Assembly (NCBI GenBank): GCA_900319835.1
Contig: ONPY01000024.1
Coordinates: 1 to 27,078, forward strand
Origin: an uncultured Eubacteriales bacterium
Lineage (GTDB): Bacteria; Bacillota_A; Clostridia; Oscillospirales; Oscillospiraceae
Direction of reading: 5' to 3'
DNA length: 27,078 nucleotides
Shown in pieces: positions 1 to 6,228 of the stretch. The notes below the pieces were generated by a model. The model worked only from the letters and a program-made list of their open reading frames with translations. It was not told the DNA's origin and ran no database searches. A program made the translations under genes and the position numbers. Position 1 is the stretch's first letter. Every line of letters begins with the position of its first letter.

Positions 1-973
1 ACTTCTCCATGATCATCACGCCGTTGGAGTAGAGGGTGATGCCGCCCTTGGTCTCGCCGTAGAACTGGCTGTCGTTGGCCTCGCCCGGGACAAAGAGCAT
101 GGCCTTGTAGCTGACCGCGCCCTCGGCGTTGATGCGCACGAGCGCGCAGGGGTCCTTCAGATCGTGGTGCTTTTCCTTGTACCAGGCGATGCAGTCGTCG
201 TCGGTGACCTCGCTCTTGGCGCGCTGCCAGATGGGGATCATGGAGTTGACGGTCTCGTCCTCCTTGACGATCTTGTAATCCATCTTGGGGCTGCCGTCGT
301 CGTTTTTCTCGCCGGTCTCCACGCTCTCGCGGCGCTCGACCTCCATCTTGATGGGCCAGCGCACATAGTCGGAATATTTCTTGATCAGGGCCTTGAGCTT
401 CCAGACCTCCAGGAAGCTGCCGTAGATCTCCTCGTCGGAGTCGGGCTTGATGTGCATGATGACGTCGGTGCCGACGGTTTCGCGGTCGATCTCGGTGACA
501 GTGTAGCCGTCAGCCCCGGTGCTCTCCCACTTGACGCCCTTTTCCTCCCCAAACTTGCGGGAGAGGACGGTGACCTTGTCGGCCACCATGAAGGCCGAGT
601 AGAAGCCCACGCCGAACTGGCCGATGATGGAGAGATCCTCGGCCTGACTCTGGTCCATCTCCGCCTTGAAGGCGCCGGAGCCGGACTTGGCGATGACGCC
701 CAGGTTCTTCTCCGCCTCCTCCAGACTCATGCCGATGCCGTTGTCGCGCACGGTGATGGTGCGCTCCTCCTTGTTGGGGATGACGTCGATGCGGTAGTCG
801 GCGCGGGTGAGGCCCACGCTGTCGTCCGTCAGCGACAGGTAGCACAGCTTGTCGATGGCGTCGGACGCGTTGGAGATGATCTCGCGCAGGAAGATCTCCT
901 TGTTGGTGTATATGGAGTTGATCATCAGATCAAGCAGACGCTTGGACTCCGCCTTGAACTGTTTCTTGGACAT
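1..973 (-). CDS. htpG: Molecular chaperone HtpG (Hsp90), N-terminal part only
   Basis: ATP-dependent cytosolic chaperone of the Hsp90 family. About 324 codons are visible from the ATG at 973, and the frame runs off the left edge without a stop, so the middle/C-terminal dimerisation part is outside the window. The N-terminal GHKL ATPase domain is clear: the product starts MSKKQFKAESKRLLDLMINS, then has the N-box NASDAIDKL, the nucleotide-binding DNGIGMS, and the lid motif GQFGVGFYSAFMVAD. The start is set by GGAGG 12 nt upstream. A sigma-A-like promoter lies behind it (1019-1046). I see no CIRCE or CtsR operator. It is transcribed in the same direction as the PAP2 gene upstream but separated from it by a repeat, so the two are probably independent units. 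Confidence 0.97.
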   Translation of the reverse strand, partial: MSKKQFKAESKRLLDLMINSIYTNKEIFLREIISNASDAIDKLCYLSLTDDSVGLTRADYRIDVIPNKEERTITVRDNGIGMSLEEAEKNLGVIAKSGSGAFKAEMDQSQAEDLSIIGQFGVGFYSAFMVADKVTVLSRKFGEEKGVKWESTGADGYTVTEIDRETVGTDVIMHIKPDSDEEIYGSFLEVWKLKALIKKYSDYVRWPIKMEVERRESVETGEKNDDGSPKMDYKIVKEDETVNSMIPIWQRAKSEVTDDDCIAWYKEKHHDLKDPCALVRINAEGAVSYKAMLFVPGEANDSQFYGETKGGITLYSNGVMIMEK

Positions 974-1018
974 GGTTTGTTGTTGCCTCCGTTAAATATG
1001 ATGGTTTCGTAAATATAA

Positions 1019-1046
1019 AGTATACCACATTTATCCGGAATTTCAA
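1019..1046 (-). promoter_or_regulatory. Probable sigma-A promoter of htpG
   Basis: On the minus strand TTGAAA (1046-1041), a 16-nt spacer and TATACT (1024-1019) lie about 45 nt upstream of the htpG start. Spacing is one short of the usual 17. Identified by motif only. Confidence 0.6.
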
Positions 1047-1119
1047 CATCCCGGTCTCCGGCGCGCGGAAGAATTTACCGATTGTTGATAAAACAGATGC
1101 GCCGCAAAACGCAACCCCC

Positions 1120-1240
1120 GTCATTCCGAGCCGGTGACTGTGTCACCGGCGTGGGAATCCGTCTTTCCTGTGGGGGAGGAAACGGATTGCACCCGCAGGG
1201 TGTTCACCACGACCGGTTTGCGAACCGGTCTCGCAATGAC
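1120..1240. repeat. Hairpin-rich MITE-like intergenic repeat, full copy
   Basis: The 121-bp element has terminal inverted repeats GTCATTCCGAG (1120-1130) and CTCGCAATGAC (1230-1240), 10 of 11 bases pairing. Inside are three nested hairpins: CCGGTGAC/GTCACCGG at 1131-1149, AATCCGT...ACGGATT around 1156-1189, and GACCGGTT/AACCGGTC at 1211-1230. It encodes nothing and fills most of the htpG/PAP2 gap. A second, half-length copy with the same first 50 bases is at 4373. Elements starting GTCATTGCGAG are common in gut Clostridia; the mobilising enzyme is not evident here. The rest of 974-1277 holds only the htpG promoter. Confidence 0.75.
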
Positions 1241-1277
1241 AGATGCATTTTGCGGCGCATTTGCAGCTGCCGGAGCC

Positions 1278-2387
1278 TTACAGCTCGTGGCGGCCCTTTT
1301 TCCCGCTGGAGACAAGTCTCTTCGGGCTGTTCAGCTCATGCTTGCCCTTCTTGCCGGCGGAACCGAGACCGCTCAGCAGGCCCGGGCTCTTTCTGGCGGG
1401 GGCGGCGATGGCGTGCTTTCCGCCGCTGCTGGAGGGGATGGCGTGCCTGCCGCCGCTGCTTGCGGCACGGGCGCGGACGGGCGTGGCGGCTTCCTCCTCG
1501 GCGGCCTCTGCCGCGGGGCCGGGACGGCGCTCGGCCCGGCGGACCGGGGCATCACTCGCCGGCGCGGGGCGGGCGGCCCTGCGGGATGCGGAGGCGTCGT
1601 AGGTCTTGACGTCCTCGTCTTCCTCCGGGGTCTCCTCCGCGGGCGCGGCGCGGCGGGCGCTTCTGCTCTCCCGCATGCCGGCAAAGGCGGACTTCACACC
1701 GCCCTTCTTGACGGGCAGGGAGGGCAGCTCAAAGGGCAGGTAATCCCGCACGTCAAAGTCCAGGATCGTGGCAAACACGGGGACCGAACGGCGACGGCGG
1801 CGCAGGAAGTTGAAGATGAACTGGGTGACAAACCAGGCCACAAAGCCGGAGAACACGCCGATCACAGCGGCAGCGAGCACGTCGGAGGGGTAGTGGGACA
1901 TCAGGTAATTGCGGGAGATGCCCATCAGCAGCACGATCACCACCGAGGGGACGATCCACTTGCGCCCGCGCATCAGGGAGATGGCGGTCATGCCGGCGGC
2001 GCAGGCCGTCACATGTCCGGAGGGGAAGGAGAAGCCGTCCTCCAGCGGCGCGCCCACGAAGCCCCACCAGGCCTCAAACTCCGCGCTGGTCATGTACGGC
2101 CGGGGTCTGGCCACGTTGTCCTTGAGAATGATGTTGGTGATCAGCGCGCCGCAGCAGACGGCGCCGAAAATGCACACGCCCAGGTCGCGCTTGTCCATCA
2201 TCAGCATAAAAAGCAGCGCCAGCAGGAAAAAGACGATGCCCTTTTCCCCCAAAAAGGTGATCGCGCGCATCAGCGGTGTCATCACCGCGCCCAGCTTCTC
2301 GGCAATGCCGTGCAGAAGCTTCAGGAAGAAATGATCATAACCCGCGAAAAAACTGTTCAGCCACAGTGCGGTTGCGGAAGCAGCCAT
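1278..2387 (-). CDS. PAP2-family membrane phosphatase with repetitive C-terminal tail
   Basis: A 369-aa membrane protein of the type 2 phosphatidic acid phosphatase superfamily; relatives dephosphorylate undecaprenyl diphosphate or lipid phosphates at the outer membrane face. All three signature motifs are intact: KDNVARPRP (K89, R94-P97), PSGH (H125) and SRNYLMSHYPSD (R159, H165, D169). Several hydrophobic helices cover residues about 30-195, ending in an RRRRR stop-transfer stretch. Residues about 230-369 are not part of the family fold: an Ala/Pro/Glu/Arg-rich, probably disordered cytoplasmic tail containing GGRHAI, GGKHAI, KGKHEL and KGRHEL, the last being the exact C-terminus. A promoter precedes it at 2423-2451. 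The substrate cannot be decided from sequence; a BcrC-like undecaprenyl-pyrophosphatase role is one option. Confidence 0.9.
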   Translation of the reverse strand: MAASATALWLNSFFAGYDHFFLKLLHGIAEKLGAVMTPLMRAITFLGEKGIVFFLLALLFMLMMDKRDLGVCIFGAVCCGALITNIILKDNVARPRPYMTSAEFEAWWGFVGAPLEDGFSFPSGHVTACAAGMTAISLMRGRKWIVPSVVIVLLMGISRNYLMSHYPSDVLAAAVIGVFSGFVAWFVTQFIFNFLRRRRRSVPVFATILDFDVRDYLPFELPSLPVKKGGVKSAFAGMRESRSARRAAPAEETPEEDEDVKTYDASASRRAARPAPASDAPVRRAERRPGPAAEAAEEEAATPVRARAASSGGRHAIPSSSGGKHAIAAPARKSPGLLSGLGSAGKKGKHELNSPKRLVSSGKKGRHEL

Positions 2388-2422
2388 CCTGTAAACCCTT
2401 CTTTCTGTAACTTGTTGTTACC

Positions 2423-2451
2423 ACTATACACCAGCCTGTCACAAAATGCAA
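2423..2451 (-). promoter_or_regulatory. Probable sigma-A promoter of the PAP2 gene
   Basis: Minus strand TTGCAT (2451-2446), 17-nt spacer, TATAGT (2428-2423), about 36 nt upstream of the PAP2 start codon. It lies back to back with the promoter of the RNase gene. Confidence 0.6.
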
Positions 2452-2462
2452 GAGGATTTATC

Positions 2463-2491
2463 TTCACAATTATCCCCCGGCGTGGTAAGAT
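2463..2491 (+). promoter_or_regulatory. Probable sigma-A promoter of the barnase-like gene
   Basis: TTCACA (2463-2468), 17-nt spacer, TAAGAT (2486-2491). The leader to the preferred TTG start is about 33 nt. Confidence 0.5.
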
Positions 2492-2530
2492 ACATACCAG
2501 GAGATGACCGAACCGAAGGAGCTGATTACC

Positions 2531-3118
2531 TTGAAACTGAAAAAGCTTCTGCCCATTCTGATCCTGGCCCTGGCGCTGGTGTATTTCTTCCTTCCCGGCG
2601 CCCCGGAGACCGGGACCGCCGCGCCCGCCCCGGCCCAGAGCGTACAGGCCGCGCCTCAGCCCGCCGCGGAGCAGGGGGGCGGCGAGCTGGTCCTGCTGCC
2701 GGAGTCAGCTTCCGAGCCGGACGCCGCGGCAGAATTCGCGGCGGAGGAGCCCGCCGCAGAACCCGCCGGGACGACGCTGGACGAAAACGGCAGCTACACC
2801 ACCAAGGAGGATCTGGCCCTCTATATCCACACCTTCGGCCACCTGCCGCCCAACTTCATCACCAAGAAGGATGCGGAGAAAGCCGGCTGGAGCGGCGGCT
2901 CGCTGGAAAAGGTGCTGCCGGGCATGTGCATCGGCGGGGACCGCTTCGGCAACTACGAGGGGCTCCTGCCCAAGGCCAAGGGGCGGAGCTGGACGGAGTG
3001 CGATGTCAATACCCTGGGGGCCAAGTCCCGGGGCGCCGAGCGTATCGTCTTTTCCAACGACGGGCTGATTTTCTACACCGCCGATCACTACGACAGCTTT
3101 GAGCAGCTCTATGGCTGA
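2531..3118 (+). CDS. Secreted or membrane-tethered barnase-type ribonuclease
   Basis: Guanyl-specific endoribonuclease of the N1/T1/barnase family, exported. With the TTG start at 2531 (AGGAG nine nt upstream) the protein has 195 aa and opens as a typical signal sequence, MKLKKLLPILILALALVYFF; the ATG at 2504 sits directly against an AGGAG and is less likely. Residues 24-82 are an Ala/Pro/Glu-rich linker. Residues about 85-195 align closely with barnase, including K112, the general base E143 (NYEGLLP), the R167/R171 pair and catalytic H186 (ADHYDSF), equivalent to barnase K27, E73, R83, R87 and H102. So it should be active. No clear signal-peptidase site follows the hydrophobic segment, so it may stay anchored. 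No barstar gene is visible in the window. It sits immediately upstream of the spo0A control region. Confidence 0.9.
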   Translation: MKLKKLLPILILALALVYFFLPGAPETGTAAPAPAQSVQAAPQPAAEQGGGELVLLPESASEPDAAAEFAAEEPAAEPAGTTLDENGSYTTKEDLALYIHTFGHLPPNFITKKDAEKAGWSGGSLEKVLPGMCIGGDRFGNYEGLLPKAKGRSWTECDVNTLGAKSRGAERIVFSNDGLIFYTADHYDSFEQLYG

Positions 3119-3126
3119 GCGCAAAA

Positions 3127-3160
3127 ACGGGGAGGACCTGATCCTCCCCGTTCTCTTCCC
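3127..3160 (+). terminator. Rho-independent terminator after the RNase gene
   Basis: Perfect 10-bp stem ACGGGGAGGA/TCCTCCCCGT with a 5-nt loop (3127-3151), followed by a short pyrimidine run. It begins nine nt after the RNase stop codon and separates it from the spo0A control region. Confidence 0.75.
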
Positions 3161-3223
3161 TGTCTATTCGACAAAATTCGACATATTCAACAAACATTTC
3201 CTGGGAAAGATTGGTGAAGCGAC

Positions 3224-3252
3224 TTGCATACCGTCGAAGCGTGGTGTATTAT
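3224..3252 (+). promoter_or_regulatory. Candidate vegetative promoter of spo0A
   Basis: TTGCAT (3224-3229), 17-nt spacer containing CGTCGAA, TATTAT (3247-3252). A 0A-like box between -35 and -10 would suit repression by Spo0A. Confidence 0.5.
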
Positions 3253-3288
3253 GTCAACAAATTTTCCCGGTAGTTCGACAGGATTCTG

Positions 3289-3317
3289 TTGTCGTGAAAT
3301 ACACGGCATGGTAAATT
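3289..3317 (+). promoter_or_regulatory. Second candidate promoter of spo0A
   Basis: TTGTCG (3289-3294), 17-nt spacer, TAAATT (3312-3317). Exact 0A boxes lie just upstream of the -35 (3274) and just past the -10 (3321). Weaker match than the first candidate; I could not find a convincing sigma-H promoter. Confidence 0.3.
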
Positions 3318-3394
3318 TGGTTCGACAAACGGTGGATTGACCTTCTTTCAGGTATTCATTTCCCCGTAACATGCACAACGGGAGGATAAACGTT

Positions 3395-4195
3395 ATGGAA
3401 ACCAAGATTCGCATTCTCGCAGCCGATCCCAACGCGGACTTCTGCCGACAGCTGACCGAGCTCTGCGCCGCCGAAGGGGACATGGAGCTGGTGGGTGCCA
3501 GCGGCGACGGGCAGGAGGCGCTGGAGATGACGGCCCGGCTGCGGCCGGACGTGCTGCTGCTGGAGTTGGTGCTGCCGAAGCTGGACGGGCTGGAGCTGCT
3601 GCGCCGCCTGCCGGAGACCGGGGCGGACTGCCGGGTGATCGTGCTGTCGGGCTTTGTCAACAGCAAGGTGGTGGCGGAGTGCTCCGCCCTCGGGGCCGAC
3701 TATTTCCTGTCCAAGCCCTGCGATGTGCCGGCGCTGCTGGCCAGGGTGCGGCAGCTCGCCCACGGCCGGGAGCGCACGGAAGCCGACGCTGCCGGGGTGG
3801 ACTGTCGGGCGCTGGCCTCCGCGCCCCGTCAGGAGGCGGATCTGGAGGCGGTGGTCACGGACATCATTCACGAGATCGGCGTTCCGGCCCACATCAAGGG
3901 CTATCAGTATCTGCGGGAGGCTATCATCCTCACCATCCACGACATGGACATGATCAACGCCGTCACCAAGGTGCTCTATCCCGAGGTGGCCAAGCGCTTC
4001 GGCACCACGCCCTCCCGGGTGGAGCGGGCCATCCGCCACGCCATTGAGGTCGCCTGGGACCGCGGTGACGTGGAGACCCTGCAGAAGTTCTTCGGCTACA
4101 CGGTCTCGGGCATCAAGGGCAAGCCCACGAATTCGGAATTTATCGCCATGATCGCGGACCATCTCTCCCTCCGCCGCAAACACGCCGCGCGATAA
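3395..4195 (+). CDS. spo0A: Sporulation transcription factor Spo0A, phospho-acceptor Asp replaced by Glu
   Basis: Master response regulator of sporulation. With the ATG at 3395 (GGGAGGATAAACGTT in front) it has 266 aa, the normal length. Residues 1-122 are the receiver domain; residues about 150-266 are the Spo0A-specific DNA-binding domain, with near-invariant blocks [20 protein letters not shown] (158-177), [15 protein letters not shown] (207-221) and [10 protein letters not shown] (243-252). The receiver is unusual. The position of the phosphorylated aspartate (VLDIIMP in Bacillus subtilis) reads LLELVLP, Glu57, codon GAG at 3563-3565, and one residue of the metal-binding acidic pair is Pro12 (AADPN instead of ADDN). 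Ser85 and Lys107 are kept. Glutamate can mimic phospho-aspartate, so the protein may act without a phosphorelay; that is inference. Four 0A boxes upstream suggest autoregulation. Confidence 0.96.
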   Translation: METKIRILAADPNADFCRQLTELCAAEGDMELVGASGDGQEALEMTARLRPDVLLLELVLPKLDGLELLRRLPETGADCRVIVLSGFVNSKVVAECSALGADYFLSKPCDVPALLARVRQLAHGRERTEADAAGVDCRALASAPRQEADLEAVVTDIIHEIGVPAHIKGYQYLREAIILTIHDMDMINAVTKVLYPEVAKRFGTTPSRVERAIRHAIEVAWDRGDVETLQKFFGYTVSGIKGKPTNSEFIAMIADHLSLRRKHAAR

Positions 4196-4216
4196 AAAAG
4201 GCTCCTGAAAGGGGAG

Positions 4217-4242
4217 CTGTCCCGGTGCGCACACCGGGACAG
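4217..4242 (+). other. Hairpin in the spo0A 3' region
   Basis: Perfect 11-bp stem CTGTCCCGGTG/CACCGGGACAG with a 4-nt loop (CGCA), starting 22 nt after the spo0A stop and 30 nt before the terminator stem. There is no T run, so it is more likely a structural or mRNA-stability element than a terminator. Confidence 0.5.
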
Positions 4243-4272
4243 AGGGGTTCCCCCGGCCGCACGCTGAAAGTG

Positions 4273-4326
4273 AAAACCTCCTGTTTCCTGCCCTGTGTTG
4301 CGGGCAGGAAACAGGAGGTTTTTCTG
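4273..4326 (+). terminator. Very strong terminator of spo0A
   Basis: A perfect 21-bp inverted repeat, 4273-4293 with 4302-4322, has an 8-nt loop and starts AAAACCTCCTG. The right arm ends in a T-rich tract. The stem is unusually long for a terminator. Confidence 0.85.
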
Positions 4327-4372
4327 TTTGGAAACAGATTGCCGGATTGCCGCAGCGAAACGTATCTTTCCC

Positions 4373-4420
4373 GTCATTGCGAGCCGGTGCGCACATCGGC
4401 GTGGCAATCCGTCTCTTCTC
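4373..4420. repeat. Half copy of the GTCATTGCGAG repeat
   Basis: GTCATTGCGAG followed by CCGGTG, a short loop, CGGCGTGG and CAATCCGTCT reproduces the first half of the element at 1120-1240. The right half with the second terminal repeat is missing. It forms the C-terminal end of the small gene read on the minus strand. Confidence 0.65.
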
Positions 4421-4511
4421 CGTCCGTTCCGTCGTTTTCATCCTGCTGCTGTTTCTGCTGCTTTTCCATTTCATCCATGAAAATGAAATAGCCGAGGGTA
4501 TCCATGTCCAT
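4374..4511 (-). CDS. Small protein of 45 aa, unknown function
   Basis: A short frame with an excellent ribosome binding site (AGGAGG, 4525-4520, eight nt before the ATG at 4511). It starts MDMDTLGYFIFMDEMEK, continues with a Gln-rich KQQKQQQDEN run and acidic residues, and ends ETDCHADVRTGSQ. The last 15 or so codons and the stop codon come from the repeat fragment at 4373, so the native C-terminus has probably been replaced. I do not recognise a family. The start signal and the non-random aromatic/acidic N-terminus make it a plausible gene; an ATG two codons further in (4505) is an alternative start. The direction is opposite to spo0A and to the nuclease cassette, between which it lies. Confidence 0.55.
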   Translation of the reverse strand: MDMDTLGYFIFMDEMEKQQKQQQDENDGTDGEETDCHADVRTGSQ

Positions 4512-4574
4512 TGTTTTGACCTCCTGGTTTTAGACAACATGAGGGGAAATGAGGTTTCTTTTTTCTTTACTACA

Positions 4575-4583
4575 TGTTATAAT
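4575..4583 (+). promoter_or_regulatory. Extended -10 promoter candidate of the nuclease cassette
   Basis: TGTTATAAT is a perfect extended -10. The matching -35 position (TTTCTT, 4555-4560) is poor. It lies about 55 nt upstream of the first cassette gene, in AT-rich DNA where chance matches are more likely. Confidence 0.4.
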
Positions 4584-4637
4584 TACTTAACAGTTTTCCA
4601 TTAAACATTTTTATTTCAGAAAGCTAGGCGAATAAAG

Positions 4638-5633
4638 GTGCTTTTCATTGGTATAGGTGATTTAGATATCCCCAAGGTTGCAAGAGAAGAAAAAGGAAAA
4701 AGTATAATCGCCTTTCCCGATAAATACTGTGTCATTGACACTGAAACAACGGGCCTTAGTCCAGAATGGGATGACTTAATTGAAGTTGGTGCGATACGCT
4801 ACCAAGATGGTCAAGAGGTAGGCCGCTTTCAGTCATTAATTCGGCCGCTTCAGGAATATGACGATGGCTCTTTAGTATCTGAGTTTATTACGGAGCTTAC
4901 AGGTATAACAAATGAAATGCTATCAGATGCTCCAACCGCATCTGAGATAATCCCAAAGTTTGCAGACTTTATCGGGACAGATTTACTTGTTGGCTATAAT
5001 ACGCATTTTGATATTAATTTCTTATACGATGCTTTTGAAGAAAACCTTCATATACCATTAACCAATGATTTTATAGATTTAATGCGGTTTTCAAGAAAGC
5101 TCTTTCCTGAATTACCCCACCATCGTCTTCAGGATATGGTGAAGCTGTTTAGCGTTCAAACGAATCACGCGCACCGCGTACTTGCAGATATAATAGCAAC
5201 AAATGAGTGTTTTGTTAAGCTTCGCGATGAAGCTATTAAACAATATGGCTCAGAGGAAGCCTTTTCGGATAGTTTCAGGAAGAAGTATCACAGTTCACAA
5301 GGACTAAAAGCAATAGATATCATCGGTGATGAATCTAAACATAACCCCGACAGCCCGCTGTATAAGAAAAACTGTGTGTTTACGGGGAAACTGGAAAAGC
5401 TTACTCGTAGACAGGCCATGCAAATAGTGGCAGATTTGGGCGGAACAAATGAGGATGGTGTCACGAAAAGTACGAACTATCTAATCCTCGGTAACAATGA
5501 TTACTGTTCAACGATTAAAGGCGGAAAGAGCAGTAAACAGAAGAAAGCAGAAAGCTATAAATTAAAGGGTCAGGATATTGAAATCATTCCTGAGACTGTT
5601 TTCTATGATATGCTGGATGACTTCTTTAATTAA
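4638..5633 (+). CDS. DEDDh 3'-5' exonuclease with C-terminal BRCT domain
   Basis: A 331-aa protein joining an epsilon/PolC-type exonuclease to a BRCT domain. ExoI is VIDTETTGLSP (D34, E36), ExoII is GYNTHFDINFL (D125) and ExoIII is HRVLAD (H179, D184), so the nuclease should be active on 3' DNA ends. Residues about 242-331 form the BRCT domain: NCVFTGKLEKLTRRQA, the GG turn at 268-269, and VTKSTNYLILG. BRCT domains of this type bind DNA ends or nicks, as in LigA. The start is GTG; there is no in-frame ATG nearby and the ribosome binding site is poor, so the exact N-terminus is uncertain. Base composition is clearly more AT-rich than the flanking genes. It is the first of three co-directional genes closed by one terminator. 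A repair, replication or defence role is possible; the sequence does not decide. Confidence 0.88.
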   Translation: MLFIGIGDLDIPKVAREEKGKSIIAFPDKYCVIDTETTGLSPEWDDLIEVGAIRYQDGQEVGRFQSLIRPLQEYDDGSLVSEFITELTGITNEMLSDAPTASEIIPKFADFIGTDLLVGYNTHFDINFLYDAFEENLHIPLTNDFIDLMRFSRKLFPELPHHRLQDMVKLFSVQTNHAHRVLADIIATNECFVKLRDEAIKQYGSEEAFSDSFRKKYHSSQGLKAIDIIGDESKHNPDSPLYKKNCVFTGKLEKLTRRQAMQIVADLGGTNEDGVTKSTNYLILGNNDYCSTIKGGKSSKQKKAESYKLKGQDIEIIPETVFYDMLDDFFN

Positions 5634-5685
5634 ACTCATTCATGAGCAATTTTTAAGCGCAATTATTTAAGGGGGGGTGACCAAT

Positions 5686-6216
5686 ATGGACCAAATGACA
5701 CTTGACTATGTTGTAAAGACCGATGCCGAAAGCATAAAAGAAGCGATAGTTAAAGAAATAAACAAACCTGAATATACCGTTTTCCTCAGCGTTGAAGAAA
5801 AAAAGGATGAAAAGATCTCTATATCCGCTAAGAGCTTTCTCGCGGCCAGAGTTAAGCTGACTAAAAAAACAAAATATGTCACAATTCGGGAAAAGAACCG
5901 AGAATACTTTAACGATTATATTAATTCACACGGTATAGTACCAGCGACCGTTAAAGAAAACAATGATATATGGATAAGACTCCCCATTTCATCCGTTGCA
6001 GATGTGTTAGAAATGGTTGAACCAATAAGTGCTGTATATATGACAATATTAGCAGATTTTGGTGGGGAGCGTTTTGGCTGTTGCTCAAGATATGAACAAT
6101 GCAGCGATACAAAAGAATGCATCCACCCTGATTTTATCCTCTCACGCGCTTGTGCTTATAGAAGAAATCTGGAAGAAGGAAGAATCTTCTACGGGAAGAA
6201 TCGGAACATAGATTGA
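5686..6216 (+). CDS. Unknown protein with C-terminal cysteine cluster (cassette gene 2)
   Basis: A 176-aa protein I do not recognise. The ATG at 5686 follows a GGGGGGGTG run at proper distance and is preferred to the GTG at 5677. The first 120 residues are Lys/Glu-rich with predicted mixed alpha/beta character. The last 47 hold five cysteines (132, 133, 139, 145, 156) in the order CC-x5-C-x5-C-x10-C, followed by the distinctive ending YRRNLEEGRIFYGKNRNID. That spacing suggests a zinc or iron-sulfur site, which is inference. There is no signal peptide or membrane segment. It starts 52 nt after the exonuclease gene and ends 12 nt before the third gene, so the two very likely work with the nuclease. 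Confidence 0.75.
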   Translation: MDQMTLDYVVKTDAESIKEAIVKEINKPEYTVFLSVEEKKDEKISISAKSFLAARVKLTKKTKYVTIREKNREYFNDYINSHGIVPATVKENNDIWIRLPISSVADVLEMVEPISAVYMTILADFGGERFGCCSRYEQCSDTKECIHPDFILSRACAYRRNLEEGRIFYGKNRNID

Positions 6217-6228
6217 GAGGTATGTACG

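Larger units (their letters stand above)
3167..3327 (+). promoter_or_regulatory. Cluster of Spo0A boxes in the spo0A upstream region
   Basis: Four exact TTCGACA motifs (the reverse of the 0A box TGTCGAA) lie at 3167-3173, 3177-3183, 3274-3280 and 3321-3327. The first and last extend to the full 9-mer TTCGACAAA. The first two are ten bases apart, one helical turn. A one-mismatch box, CGTCGAA (3232-3238), lies inside the spacer of a promoter candidate. This is the layout expected for Spo0A autoregulation. Confidence 0.8.

Noticed and set aside
1134..2507. Open frame of about 457 codons opposite the PAP2 gene
   Set aside because: It starts inside the repeat at 1120 and is antisense to a clear PAP2 protein; no recognisable domain.
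3270..3300. Sigma-H promoter for spo0A (AGGATT and GAAAT)
   Set aside because: The two blocks are only about seven nt closer than needed for sigma-H and the -10 is imperfect.
5686..6216. Reading the Cys cluster of cassette gene 2 as a Cas4/AddB-type nuclease Fe-S site
   Set aside because: The cysteine spacing does not match, and no PD-(D/E)xK motif is visible.
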